Source: Tomocerus qinae (Eukaryota > Arthropoda > Collembola > Entomobryomorpha > Tomoceridae). Taken from it: a stretch of DNA of 64,000 nt. Position 1 is the stretch's first letter; each line of letters begins with the position of its first letter. The notes below the pieces were generated by a model, which did not search any database, was not told where the DNA came from, and saw nothing but the letters and a program-made list of their open reading frames with translations. This document shows positions 11,336-22,665 of the stretch, one piece after another. Location of the stretch: contig CM034546.1 in assembly GCA_020055645.1 (NCBI GenBank), forward strand, positions 32,054,001 to 32,118,000. Reading direction: 5' to 3'. The translations under genes were made by a program, and so were the position numbers.

Positions 11336-12161
11336 TGTAATTAGACTTATTCCTTTATTCAAGACTTCCCTTACGGTTTTTAAAACATTTGTCGAACTTT
11401 AAACTTTATACTATATGCCGAAATATTTATTTCCCCTAGTTCTGGAAGCTTTGTTAGGGTTCCTGATGTTAAGTATATATTAGACCATGATTGGAAAGAA
11501 ATACGGAAGTTTTAATTTTTATTTTTCTCTGTGAAATGCATCCTCTTTCTGCATATCAAAATCTGCTCGGCTGAAAATTTGGATTTTTCGCGGGTTTTGG
11601 AAATTGTGATAAAACCCGCAAAACAGGTGAAAAATTAACAACCTCCAACTCCAATTTTGATGAAAATGGGTGGAAAAACCACTAATGCGATTCTAATAAA
11701 GGTTTTTAAACCCCCATTTAGAAATAAAAATTTTTTGGCCTGGACAAATCCAGAAACTGCAAAAACGGGCAGATTTCATTTTATTATTTTTTTATGTTAA
11801 TAAATTTTTAGAACCCCTTAAGGGTAAGTGACAACTATCAAAGTACCCACATGAATGTAACCTTGGACGGCCTTTCTATTGATATCTACAGTTTCGCTGT
11901 ACTACCTCCAGTTCTTCAGATACAGGGGGCCTCAATAAACATTTTGATACCCTGTACTATACTAAAAAATAAAAATAAAATCCTGTTCACAATTACCGTT
12001 ACATTTGAAGGTACGTTAAAAGCTGTTTTAAGGTTTTTATGTTTTATTTCAGACGAAATTGCGATTCCAGTCCTAATTTATCACATCTATCGTAAAAAAT
12101 ATATATTTAATATTCGTTAACAAATATATTCACTTTTCATTCAACAGTAGCAGTTACCACA
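11336..12161. other. Intergenic with part of a dispersed repeat
   Basis: 11570-11780 loosely resembles the repeat at 27310-27490 and 35590-35830 (GATGAAAATGGG..., ...TTTAGAAATA..., AATCCAGAAACT). No supported gene; short open frames are not recognisable. Confidence 0.35.
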
Positions 12162-12321
12162 GATCATAATGATCATGATCACTTGATCTTGATCATCATG
12201 GTCACTTGATCATTACCATCATGGTCACTTGATCATGATCATCTTGATCACTTGATCATGATCATCGTGATCACTTGATCATGATCATCGTGATCACTTG
12301 ATCATGATCATCATGATCAAG
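12162..12321. repeat. GATC-rich tandem repeat
   Basis: About seven tandem copies of a roughly 24-bp unit built from TGATCATGATCA, TGATCACT and close variants. It is very rich in GATC and self-complementary, so single strands can fold. It directly abuts the transposase relic. Confidence 0.85.
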
Positions 12322-12604
12322 TTTCATCTAACCAATTCCTAACTTGTATGGCATAATGTGGGGGAGCACCGTCTTGCTGAAACCAAATGTTGTAAGGATC
12401 CACTCCCTTAGCATCCAATTCAGAAATCAAAAAATTGTCTTCCTACTTTTGGTAAGTTTTTGACGGAACCAGTCCTATCAAACCGAGCTGTTCTGATGCT
12501 AACTGTCTTTCCAGGGATAGTAAATTTCTCAGCCACCTTTCGTAACGACATGTTGTCCGCATCTTTACAATTTCAATTCGCTCTCTTATTGACAGTTTAT
12601 CCAT
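12322..12604 (-). pseudogene. Mariner-like transposase relic, internally deleted
   Basis: Two pieces of one transposase on the minus strand. The N-terminal helix-turn-helix part starts at 12604 (MDKLSIRERIEIVKM), then after a frameshift reads RKVAEKFTIPGKTVS and RTGSVKNLPKVGRQ. It is joined near 12430 to the catalytic C-terminal part (LDAKGVDPYNIWFQQDG, then APPHYAIQVRNWLDET), which keeps the second catalytic Asp in QQDGAPPH. The region between, with the first Asp, is deleted. Family call (Tc1/mariner-like with a DUF4817-type N-terminus) is from motif memory. Confidence 0.65.
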
Positions 12605-13936
12605 ATTGAGTTCTTCAGATTGAAACAACGCATTATTTATTGCGAAAAGAAGGATAGAGAGACGAACAATGAAATAATAAAAGGGAAATCTGGCTGGTAA
12701 AAATTCCATATTGAGCTTTTGTAGTACTGTGAACTAACAATGAAAGTGCTATGGATACTAAACTCCTATGTATACCCACTTTCTATACATACTGTATATC
12801 TTATATAAGTATATTTAAGGTTATACAATACAGATTACCTAATACACCTAACCCATGTTATATTTAGAACCTTTCCTGTATAAGTATAAAGATGGATAGC
12901 TATTAGCTATAAGGAAAATAATATAATATAATGAATCTTATCATATGCATCGCTCCACTGCATTAATACATCCTAAGAAGAGAGGAATCCATCCGCCTAT
13001 TTCAAATATACTATTTTCAGTAAGTGTACATCAGTTGTTTTATGCCTTTATATACTACTATAAATTATCAATTGATATTAATCCTTTCTGCCATTTATTT
13101 AAACAGATATATGTAATCTTGGTTGTAAGAATCTTCTATCTTCGATATTCATCTAAATTAGTTTTATTTGTTTGCAAAAAAGGTCAAAGTTTTAAGGTAA
13201 CGGAAATGCAAAAATTGTGTTCAAAATTATTAGCGGTCAATTGGAAATATTGGAATAGGCATAATTAGTATATAATTCAATCGTTATAGCTAAAATAAAT
13301 GTTATACATGCACGAAATTCACGGACGACAGGCACTAATATTTTACAACCATTGTGCACCTCATTCGAACCCAATTTTCTGTACTCCGGGACTTTTTGTA
13401 TATTGTGGTGTACATGAATATATATTTATTTGTTTGATACATTGTATTTTTGTCGAATTGAAATACAATACTTCAGACAGTGGAAATACTCCATTAAATA
13501 ATCTAAATTAAGATGAGACTTGTCCTTTGCTCAGTAGACTTTTGAGAATGGGACTTTTCGGTCTGCTTAACTTTTCTGAAATCTAAAGAAAATGTAAGTT
13601 TTTTCTCAAAATGGCAAAAATTGATTACATCTTATTTTTAGGCTACTTGTGACTTTGGTCAACATAAAAGAAATTTCAAACGCAAATTTAAGTATATGCT
13701 TAAATAACCGAATGAAATAACCGCCTTCCCCAAAACATGCTCATGATGCATACTTGCTTTGCAAATTTTAATAAAAACTTTGGAAAGATGGAATGCTGAT
13801 ATAACGAATCAATAAATTACCGTAAATTTATAATATTTTTTTAAATTAGTGTGTCCAATAATAATTTTATTTGATTGTTTGATTCCACATATTTAACAAG
13901 GTCAGATATGTAGAAACAATAACAACGAGAGTCTCG
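12605..13936. other. 3' flank of IR unit 2
   Basis: From 12797 this parallels the 3' flank of IR-1 (415-1470) without the CCTTAAGGGACGA array. No gene. Confidence 0.55.
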
Positions 13937-15850
13937 TTACGTTACGAGACCAGATGTAAGTTTGTTTATCGTTGCTTGAAATCCAGTTGAAACTACATTT
14001 CCAATTCTAGATAGAAGAAGATAAATTTTATCCCAAAAAAGTTCTAAGCAAAATGCAAAGTAAAACCCTAAAACAAGATATCCACTCAAAATGGTAATTG
14101 TATGAATTTTCATTTTCAAGTTGATGCCTGCGGCTCGGCTTTCTTCATACTCTGTTTGTGCATTAAATTGTTTATATGGCAGATAGTAACTGTAATCTTT
14201 TTGATCTTGCCAATGAGAGAGAAGTCCTTTCTCCTGCATCAATTTAAAATACTCAAGGAAAATGTGACGGCCAATGCCCCAGAACTCATAATTGATTGGA
14301 TCTGTGGTTGCCGTTTCTTTGGTCGTCATACAATGTCCACCAGTAGCTGATAGTTGTTTGGGTATACCAGGGACGACATACTGTCCAAAATTTTTATCAC
14401 CGATAAAAAAAACTTTCAATGAATAGTTAGCCACCATTTTGTTAACGGCTTTTTCATTGTCAGTTTCCTTTCCCATTTCCATTTCATATATATAAACACT
14501 TGAGTTCATCTTTTCCAATATTCTATATTTTTCGAAAATCACAGTTCTGTTTTCATCTCTATTAATATCTTTGTCTTTAATCCACAAAAATTTGTAATTA
14601 TTTTCAATTAGTTCCTTGAAGTCTTTAAATATTACCCTGTCTGCGGGTGCAATGATTTCGCTAGTTATCCAAGTTGCATAAAGAGTAGTGATTGCAAATC
14701 CCGTGGTTGCTATTATCACAAACAAACTTCGTTTTCCATTATAAACAATTCCCTGGTCTAAAAGAACAGCTGCCAAGGAGATCAAAATCCATTCTAGTTT
14801 CTTAGCTGGGGAGGAATTCGTCGACCCGAGAGATAAAACTAAAAATGAAAGTGGAAAAATAGAGAAGATGAGGAGCCAGCAATGATCATCAAATGTATTC
14901 TGAATCAACACTGACAGAGACACAGAATGGAAATTCACTGATAACTCACAGTAGTAGGGAAAACCCTCCTTAAAATATTCAATGAATGTTGTTCTAGCCC
15001 AAGTGTAGGTGTAAAGACCTTCATATGAACTCGACAAGTAAATGCCTCCACTAAAATTTATGTCAGACCTAAAATGTTTTAAATGCCGTGCATAAATTGT
15101 AGTAAAATTTAATGCATCGGCCATTGTTTCCATTGCTCTGTATGGAGCAAGACAATATGGTTTGCCCGAATATTTAAACATGGAATAAACAGAATACTTG
15201 CACGAGGACCACGAAGTAACGTATTTGAAAGGGAAAAGATAGAAAGCCCCGGGAATAGTGATGCCATGCATATGTCCATTCAGCGAGTACCAAACTCTTT
15301 CCCAATCGTCATCCTCGACTTCTTTGTCTGCAGAGAATCTTCTTTGCTTGTATAGATGTCCGGTCATCACCGAATAGTGAGTAGCGTTATCCACCAGCAA
15401 CACAAATAGTGGAGTAGACAATTCAAACCTGAGATTTAGTTGCCATTCTCTATCCTGGGTATCCACATTTCTCTTATCTTGAACAACTATGAATATTGAA
15501 GACATTCTGTTAACTTGCAGTCCAAAAAATCCAGCTAACAAATATATAGACCAGATGTCTGGCTCCATTAGGGTATTGACGCTACAAACAGTTTTGGACG
15601 GATGTATATAAAAATTCCTTTCATATCGAATGAAATTGAATGGTTTCTCCTTTGAGAAGGCAAATATGGTCCAGGGCTGGGCATTTTGATTTTCCAGTAG
15701 AAAATTCGTCGTCCAGACAGAATTTTTAAATATAATCAGATTGAAATCGCAGTTTTTGTAAAATGATAAATTTGGAATGCCGTTGGTTGTCTGAAGAACA
15801 GACGACTTCAAAAGAAAACAAAGTATATTGCAGAATATTTTGTAATGCAT
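13937..15850 (-). CDS. Divergent ionotropic receptor, copy 2 (IR-2)
   Basis: Single-exon IR of 637 residues with the same layout as IR-1: signal peptide 1-23, M1 323-341, pore loop 352-370, M2 374-400, M3 583-605. Residues 1-195 differ from IR-1 at only a handful of positions, but the segment around 250-300 (HLKHFRSDINFSGGIYLSSS) matches IR-4 instead, suggesting gene conversion. The C-terminus is shortened: a 19-bp insertion near 13940-13958 (GTCTCGTTACGTTACGAGA, itself partly palindromic) shifts frame after KLTSGLV and stops at once, removing about 28 residues of tail present in IR-1. All membrane segments remain, so function is possible. Confidence 0.85.
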   Translation of the reverse strand: MHYKIFCNILCFLLKSSVLQTTNGIPNLSFYKNCDFNLIIFKNSVWTTNFLLENQNAQPWTIFAFSKEKPFNFIRYERNFYIHPSKTVCSVNTLMEPDIWSIYLLAGFFGLQVNRMSSIFIVVQDKRNVDTQDREWQLNLRFELSTPLFVLLVDNATHYSVMTGHLYKQRRFSADKEVEDDDWERVWYSLNGHMHGITIPGAFYLFPFKYVTSWSSCKYSVYSMFKYSGKPYCLAPYRAMETMADALNFTTIYARHLKHFRSDINFSGGIYLSSSYEGLYTYTWARTTFIEYFKEGFPYYCELSVNFHSVSLSVLIQNTFDDHCWLLIFSIFPLSFLVLSLGSTNSSPAKKLEWILISLAAVLLDQGIVYNGKRSLFVIIATTGFAITTLYATWITSEIIAPADRVIFKDFKELIENNYKFLWIKDKDINRDENRTVIFEKYRILEKMNSSVYIYEMEMGKETDNEKAVNKMVANYSLKVFFIGDKNFGQYVVPGIPKQLSATGGHCMTTKETATTDPINYEFWGIGRHIFLEYFKLMQEKGLLSHWQDQKDYSYYLPYKQFNAQTEYEESRAAGINLKMKIHTITILSGYLVLGFYFAFCLELFWDKIYLLLSRIGNVVSTGFQATINKLTSGLVT

Positions 15851-16672
15851 ATTAGATTTGAGTGTCCGATTATGATGGAAATATTGGTGAAAGATTTAAA
15901 CTATTCTCCTGTGCCACAGACTCGCTCTGACTAAATATGAGTAAGTCCTTTCCACTTAATGCAACGAAAAGTTTTACAGGTCTACTGAGAATATGAAAAC
16001 GTTATGTCGAGGAAAGATAGAATTGCAAAGATGATTTTCTGCACATTTTGTCGTAAATTTCTAATATCCAAATTTCCTCAAAATCACTTTAAATTAGTCA
16101 CAAATATTATTTTCGATCGTTTCTTCTATAGAAATAGTTAAATACTGAATATGAAATTAAAGAACAGATTTTCCAAAATATTTTTTTCTATTTTCAGATA
16201 CATGGGTTTGCAGTTTAGATCGTATAACTTTATATGGACGACGACGGAATAAAACTGCGCATATCTAATATCCAATAGTCAAGTCCATTATGTTCGTAGA
16301 AGGTTCTGGTATGAAAATGATAAGTGTGCTGATACAATATAAGTTTCTACAACTAGCCTAATAAGAGTAAAGAACTATTAGGCCCCATTTGGTTGAATAA
16401 CTAATGTACGAATCTACTTTGAGAGAATATTCATTTGCGTGTTATTATATGAACTATAAAGTCACAATTATACGTATACACTTTGCTTAAGCTACCTCGT
16501 CCCCTTGCTCCAATATATTCTGTTTGTTTGAACTATAGCTGCTTTAGTTCTAGAGACATTTTTGTCTATCGTTTGTCGGTCTTTGTTTGCAATTCTCATG
16601 TTCTACTGTCTAAGAGAAAGCCCGTCTGTCAGATGGAATCGGGAAAGTAGTAAGTTGATATCGCAATTGTTA
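15851..16672. repeat. 5' flank of IR unit 2 (proximal part)
   Basis: Aligns with 3457-4280 of unit 1, including the block TAACTTTATATGGACGACGACGG. Carries the presumed IR-2 promoter; no gene. Confidence 0.6.
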
Positions 16673-16896
16673 CTATGATCGCCAAATAACTTTGGACAAT
16701 AAGATTGAAGAACAATAAAACCGATAAGAAAATATAATAGGCGAGTTCGCGGTTGAGTGAGCACGAACAAAGGGCTCACTGAAGCACGAACTCCTGTATT
16801 GTTCTTGCTCACTGAACCGCGAACTCGCCTATTATATTTTCTTATCGGTTTTATTGCTCTTCAATCTTATTGTCCAAAGTTATTTGGCGATCATAG
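16673..16896. mobile_element. TA-flanked foldback MITE
   Basis: 224 bp with nearly perfect inverted arms of about 90 bp. Tips are CTATGATCGCCAAATAAC and GTTATTTGGCGATCATAG. The flanks are TA on both sides (16671-16672, 16897-16898), and the empty site is seen in unit 1 (ATTGTTATAAAAAG). TA duplication and fully palindromic structure fit a Tc1/mariner-type MITE. Open frames inside are artefacts of the palindrome. Confidence 0.85.
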
Positions 16897-17875
16897 TATA
16901 AAAGAGAACTTTCAGAATCAGCAGGTTGTCCCAAAATGGAAACAAATAAGCAATTACAAAATTTTTTAAAATTTTTAAATCAACTCTAAACCAACTTTGT
17001 GTAAGTATGGAACGAATTGATAAAGCAATACCGTCTTTCCTCTTTTCTTTTTTAGTTATTGATAGTGAGACAAAAACAACTTTCACGGTACTTTATTTTC
17101 CACGTGCGGTCAAATTAAATGTCCAGCATGCATCGATGATAACCTTGTCACGCTAATAATATGCTATATAATTCTTGGAACGATACATATTAAAGTATTT
17201 TTCTCCGAGTATTCTTTGCACGTAAGCATACTTTACTTAACAAACTATATGATAAATACACTTACACAATATATATTTTTCCAAGTCAAACGTCCATGAG
17301 CCTTGGAATGGTAGGTTTTCCCCCAAATTGTGTTGGTGATGTTAGTCATATCTCGTATAGATTGGATGTACATATTATGCTAAATCATAAATGATCTATG
17401 CTATGAAAATCTTATGCCTGTAGATACTTATACAGAAGTTCAATATGTTAATTAGTATTAAGTCTTGGTTATCTAATGGATACGCATAAAAATGAGCTAA
17501 ATAGTATAATATTAAGTTACTTCATGTGACAGCAAGATTAGTTTTCCATTGGAAGTTTATAAAACCAAGTAAAGACAAACAAACCTGCATATGATAAAGA
17601 ATAACATGGGATTATTAAGCACAATACAATCTTATCTTCGATTCTTATCTTCGATTAGAATTCGAAGCCGAGAAAATAATTTTTCAGGGTTCAAACTATA
17701 CTGACATATACTATGTTTATAACACATAATACCATGTACATATGTGAACTTTGCTTTTTCTACATGAACAGTATTTGGACATATAAGCTGACAGAGCTGA
17801 AAAAACAATAATATACATATTCCACTTCACCATACGTAGGGTAAGCAGTAAAAGCAGTAGCTCTCTTTTTATGGA
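16897..17875. repeat. 5' flank of IR unit 2 (distal part)
   Basis: Parallels 4290-4380 and 4750-5545 of unit 1; unit 1 has extra sequence between. Ends where homology jumps back to the proximal flank at 17876. No gene. Confidence 0.55.
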
Positions 17876-18500
17876 ACCTCGTCCCCTCGCTCCAATATAT
17901 TAGCTCCACTCAGAACCTTCGCAAACGTGCGAAATCGCAAAGTCGCAAATCTACCGCGCATGCGTGGAACCACTTTGCAAACGTGCGCTAGAGTTCAGCT
18001 GAGTTGATTTTGCAACTCTAAAGCATAATCTATACCTTGTCATAACTTTTCAATACAAGTTTCATATACCCAAAACCGTTGCTGTGGTTACAAACACAAA
18101 TGTAGACCGATTGATAAGATATCGCAAAAATAAACATGCCTTTTTGGCTCGCATTTTTGCGATCAGAACGCAAACGTTTGGACCAATGGGATGTTTCTAT
18201 TGCGTTCAAAAAAGTTTCCGCCTTCGCATTCGTTTGCAAATTCGCAAACTTTGCGGTTTGCAAGTTTGCGCAACCAGCCCTGAGTGAAGCTATTGTGTTT
18301 GTTTGAACTATAGTTACTTTAGTTCTCGAGACAATTTCTTGAGTCGTGTCGGTCTTTGTTTGCAATTCTCATGTTCTACTGTCTAAGAGAAAGTCCGTCT
18401 GTCAGAAGGAATCGGGAAAGTAGTAAGTTGATATCGCAATCGCAATTGTTATAAAAAGAGAACTTTTAGAATCTGCAGGTTGTCCCAAGATGGAAACAAA
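17876..18500. repeat. Extra partial copy of the IR 5' flank
   Basis: A second copy of the block at 16490-16940 and 4120-4340 (CCTCGTCCCCTCGCTCCAAT ... GGTTGTCCCAAGATGGAAAC), interrupted by a MITE. It has no IR gene attached, so it marks a lost or incomplete duplication. Confidence 0.6.
17902..18291. mobile_element. MITE with 3-bp ATT TSD
   Basis: 390-bp insertion in the duplicated IR flank. Tips AGCTCCACTCAG and CTGAGTGAAGCT are inverted with one mismatch. Flanks ATT (17899-17901, 18292-18294). The interior is GC-richer with many GCAAA/TTTGC motifs. A 3-bp TSD and short inverted tips suggest PIF/Harbinger type. No transposase. Confidence 0.7.
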
Positions 18501-19242
18501 GCAGCACAAAGAAATTAAAAGTATTTTGCTCTTAATGTACTATAATAAAATAAACCATTTACATGTATGTAAGTTAACAAAAACTTGTCAACACATAAGG
18601 CGAACACCTAAAAGATTACAATCAAAGAACCAAAACAGGAAAATATGTTATGTAAAAGGCAATCGGAATGGACATAATATTATTGTATACTAGAAATAAG
18701 TAAAGACGAAGAATAAAATGTATGAAGTCCTTTCATTAGCGCCTTATTTTCATTATAATACTAATTTTATACCTACATGACATAGTTTTATATAATCCAA
18801 TCAGCCCTATTGTTTTTATTAACCACCTTTATTTTACTCCTCCCCGTTATCTCTATTTAGCTGCTGTCTTATACCAGTTGCAAGGGATTGATTGCCAGAA
18901 TTCGGTCAGTAGTAACCGAATTTGTTGGCGAAAAGCCAACCTAAGCCAAGACACTTTAACAGCTTTTACTGTACCTGTTGCGTTGCACATTAAATATCTT
19001 GAGAGCGTAAACTGTCACAATTAAAAGAAATGCTTTACATATGTATCTAATCTAAATAAAAGAATTACAAACTGGTCAGCGAATAAAAAAACAACAACCG
19101 AAACAAGGAAGTTTTAGTTACTGTCGTAGTTAATCAGCATAAATATATATATTATTGTAAGTATAATATTGAAATCGCTATGGCTAATATTTTAAGATAG
19201 ATGTAGACTAGGTAAAATAACTTAAATAAATAAGTTACATAT
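18501..19242. repeat. IR 3'-flank remnant and spacer
   Basis: About 18880-19235 aligns with 57430-57700 (shared AACAACAACCGAAACAAG, GTTAATCAGC). That block leads at 57670-57720 into the IR 3'-flank sequence seen at 930 and 13282. A decayed IR unit fragment; no gene. Confidence 0.5.
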
Positions 19243-19445
19243 CGTCCCTTAAGGAACCAAATAGCCTATCTCCACTTTTCGTTGTGTGGACGAAATAGCC
19301 TATCTCCATTTTTCGTTGTGTGGACGAAATAGCCTATCTCCATTTTTCGTTTTGTGGACGAAATAGGGGATTTTACAAAATGCAGACAGTTGCTACAGTT
19401 CAACAGTGCAACAGTAGCACTTACAGGGCCATTCATAAGCCATAA

Positions 19446-20408
19446 ACTACTATAGCACTGTTGCATACAGATTGCAACTGTAGCACTGTTGCATACAGAT
19501 TGCAACTGTAGCACTGTTGCATACAGATTGCAACTGTAGCACTGTTGCATACAGATTGCAACTCTAGCACTGTTGCATACAGATTGCAACTGTAGCACTG
19601 TTGCATACAGATTGCAACTCTAGCACTGTTGCATACAGATTGCAACTCTAGCACTGTTGCATACAGATTGCAACTGTAGCACTGTTGCATACAGATTGCA
19701 ACTGTAGCACTGTTGCATATGGATTGCTACTGTAGCACTGTTGCATACAGATTGCAACTGTAGCACTGTTGCATACAGATTGCAACTGTAGCATTGTTGC
19801 ATACAGATTGCAACTGTAGCACTATTGCATACAGATTGCAACTGTAGCATTTTTGCATACAGTTCATCAGTAGCACTGTTGAATACTGTTCATCAGTAGC
19901 ACTGTTGCATACAGTTCATCAGTAGCACTGTTGCATACAGTTCATCAGTAGCACTGTTGCATACAGTTCATAAGTAGCACTGTTGCATACAGTTCATCAG
20001 TAGCACTGTTGCATACAGTTCATCAGTGGCACTGTTGCATACAGTTCATCAGTAGCACTGTTGCATACAGTTCATCAGTAGCACTGTTGCATACAGTTCA
20101 TCAGTAGCACTGTTGCATACAGTTCATCAGTAGCACTGTTGCATACAGTTCATCAGTAGCACTGTTGCATACAGTTCATCAGTAGCACTGTTGCATACAG
20201 TTCATCAGTAGCACTGTTGCATACAGTTCATCAGTAGCACTGTTGCATACAGTTCATCAGTAGCACTGTTGCATACAGTTCATCAGTAGCACTGTTGCAC
20301 ACAGTTCATCAGTAGCACTGTTGCATACAGTTCATCAGTAGCACTGTTGCACACAGTTCATCAGTAGCACTGTTGCATACAGTTCATCAGTAGCACTGTT
20401 GCATACAG
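19446..20408. repeat. 28-bp and 26-bp satellite arrays
   Basis: First about 15 copies of a 28-bp unit (core GCATACAGATTGCAACTGTA), then about 21 copies of a 26-bp unit (core GCATACAGTTCATCAGTAGC). The two share TAGCACTGTTGCATACAG, so one derives from the other. Apparent coding frames arise from periodicity only. Confidence 0.9.
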
Positions 20409-21109
20409 TTGCAGCGGCATTTAATTCTGAACATGATGATTTACCACAAAAACCAAACTATTATTACACCCATATTAATTTGGTATTTTACTGATTAAAT
20501 TTACTTTAAAAAAATTATTAAAATAAATTCAGGTTAATAATAATATTACTATTCTTTTTAATTATGTAACGTCAGGCATTCCTTCGCGGTTTGTAATTAA
20601 AGTTAATAATGTATGATGAATCATAAAATAATCTTATATTTACATAAAATATACAAAAGATCTATTGCGAGCCGTTTCAGTAGCTCTCCTGAATAAAGAG
20701 AACCGTGTGCACATTTTAGGTGGAATAATTAATAGAGTTAGATTTATTTTGATTACTTTTGATTTGATTTGATACAATAATTAATAGTAAATCATATCAA
20801 TGATTGTTGATTTATAGTTATTATTGATTTACTGTTGATACAATTGATCATAATTGGAACGAAAACAATAATTAAAACAGAGCTACAGTCAAGGTTGTAT
20901 ATTGTCCGGACGAAATGAAAATTGCACTGGATGAAACCAGTTTTGTCCATGGACAAAATTAATTTTGTCCACTTTTGTCCTTGACAAAATCAATTTTATC
21001 CACTTTTGTCCTGGACAAAATCAATTTTATCCAGGAAGAAATTGATTTTGTCCAGTTTCCACCATCCATCATATTTCATCCACCGCAACCCTGGCTACAG
21101 TGCAAGCGT

Positions 21110-21392
21110 ATATGCAACAGTGCTACAGTTCAAATGTGTGCTACAGTAGCAATCTGTATGCAACAGTGCTACAGTAGCAATCCATATGCAACAGTGCTAC
21201 AGTTGCAATCTGTATGCAACAGTTGCAATCTGTATGCAACAGTGCTACAGTTGCAATCTGTATGCAACAGTGCTACAGTTGCAATCTGTATGCAACAGTG
21301 CTACAGTTGCAATCTGTATGCAACAGTGCTACAGTTGCAATCTGTATGCAACAGTGCTACAGTTGCAATCTGTATGCAACAGTGCTACAGTA
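21110..21392. repeat. Inverted 28-bp array (right arm)
   Basis: About ten units with core CAGTTGCAATCTGTATGCAA, the reverse complement of the left-arm unit. With the left array it forms the stem of the foldback. Confidence 0.85.
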
Positions 21393-22037
21393 GTTTATGG
21401 CTTATGAATGGCCCTGTAAGTGCTACTGTTGCACTGTTGAACTGTAGCAACTGTCTGCATTTTGTAAAATCCCACGAAATAGCCTATCTCCATTTTTCGT
21501 TTTGTGGACGAAATAGCCTAAACGCCATGGAGCCTAAATGCTGCGCCATGTATAGGTGCTATGTAGAGAGTGTCTAAGGATAGTAAGGAATAGGATTACT
21601 ATAATTTAGAAAAATTTAACTGATTTTGAAAACAAAAGAAGCTTTATCGTTTTTTTAAAGTGTATTCAGTAAGTAGTAGCTGGATAGCAGGCACCTATCC
21701 AGGAATTTGATCAAGGAGGTGGACACTTGACATACCAAAATGGATAGGTTTTTAACATTTTTTGACAAAAAAATCGTCATTTTCTGGAATATCCTGAGAA
21801 ACCCCAGGCACCCTATTGCTCTGGATACGTGTCACATGTGTACGTGTGACACGTGTACGTATAAATCCTAAACTTTGTGCTCTTTTTGTGAGGATATGGT
21901 ATATTTTTGACAAAATTGGTTTTTATCTTCCCTTCACTAAATTGTGTTAGAATTTTATGCACAGTTGCTTTTGATTCGCATTTAGCGTTTCGAATAATTA
22001 CTATATTAATTATTTTTTTCAATTAATAGAATCTAAC

Positions 22038-22665
22038 ATTTTTGGCTCCAAGGTATTCCATTGCGCTGGCAATTTGTTCAGACCACATCAGCAAGCTTTT
22101 GATGTTACACAGTGATTGCTTGAATTCATCGCCATTCTGGTTCCTATATTGGACACGGAAACAAAATCAAAAGCTGAGTACTTATTCCAAAGACAGGGAG
22201 TAAATTAGCATCGTATGCTATAATTTTAAAAATGTAGTTCAATACCATTTGCTGATTGGTGAAACCGCATCTACACATTCCAATTCCGCATTTGAAATCA
22301 GATGGTCCGAAAAGTTTGTAAAATTTTGTACTAGTTTTTTTAGTTCATTGTGATTCTTATTCGTATTGTCTTGTTTTTGCATCATTGTCAAATATGCTGC
22401 ATTTTCCAGAATAGTAAGTCATAACGTCATAAGTTGAAATGAGAATTACCTGATGTAATTTCTTCTCTGTAGACTCCTAAGAGTGTGACCAAATGTTCGT
22501 GATGTCCAATATACATTAGAATTTTTGCTTCAGATACGAGGGCCTTAAGAGGCCCTGTTCCACGGTCAGTGCGGACAGTTTTAAATGCGGCTGTTTTATC
22601 CACTCCGTGCAATAATCCTTTGTACACTTCTCCAAATTCCCCTTTCCCAAGCATATGAGTTTTGT
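22038..22665 (-). pseudogene. Receptor tyrosine kinase fragment (copy C)
   Basis: Minus-strand kinase exons homologous to copies A and B. The P-loop exon (22450-22665) is intact: LGKGEFGEVYKG, then FKTVR with the ATP-binding Lys and EAKILMYIGHHEHLV with the helix-C Glu. In the next exon the splice acceptor and first part (hinge, IEFCHLGSLESFL in B) are deleted; only the tail matching ISNAELECVDA remains (about 22245-22300). The following exon (22038-22143, 106 bp, NIKSLLMWSEQIASAMEYLG) is in frame. No catalytic-loop, DFG or ectodomain exons are present nearby. Pseudogene; it provides the reference frame for judging A and B. Confidence 0.8.

Larger units (their letters stand above)
19367..21473. 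mobile_element. MULE-like foldback element with 9-bp TSD
   Basis: 2,107 bp with ends GGGATTTTACAAAATGCAGA and the reverse complement TCTGCATTTTGTAAAATCCC. A 9-bp direct duplication ACGAAATAG flanks it (19358-19366, 21474-21482). Each arm has about 80 bp of unique sequence followed by a 28-bp array (left about 19446-19858, right about 21110-21392); the left arm continues into a 26-bp array (19859-20408). Centre: AT-rich DNA and a self-complementary TTTTGTCC block (20895-21060). Nine-bp TSD and long inverted ends fit Mutator-like foldbacks. No protein gene. Confidence 0.75.
19243..21585 (+). mobile_element. CCTTAAGGGACGA-family element, host of a nested foldback
   Basis: Begins CGTCCCTTAAGG (19243-19254), followed by about three 34-bp units (core CTATCTCCATTTTTCGTTTT). 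After the nested element (19367-21473) it resumes with another unit and an internal segment (CGCCATGGAGCCTAAA ... GTAGAGAGTGTCTA, to about 21585) that is also inside the copy at 49618-52262 (near 49850-49895). The second terminus is missing. Confidence 0.65.

Noticed and set aside
16603-16969. Mirror-image frames on opposite strands
   Set aside because: Both come from the palindromic TA-flanked MITE.
18030-18365. 111-codon minus-strand frame
   Set aside because: Lies in a MITE and duplicated promoter DNA; not conserved in other units.
19446-20408. CRISPR-like look of regular repeats
   Set aside because: No spacers: units are contiguous, and the genome is eukaryotic with introns.
19266-21577. 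Frames reading repeated MQQCYSCNLYATV on either strand
   Set aside because: Artefacts of 28-bp arrays in a foldback; the frame cycles through all three phases.
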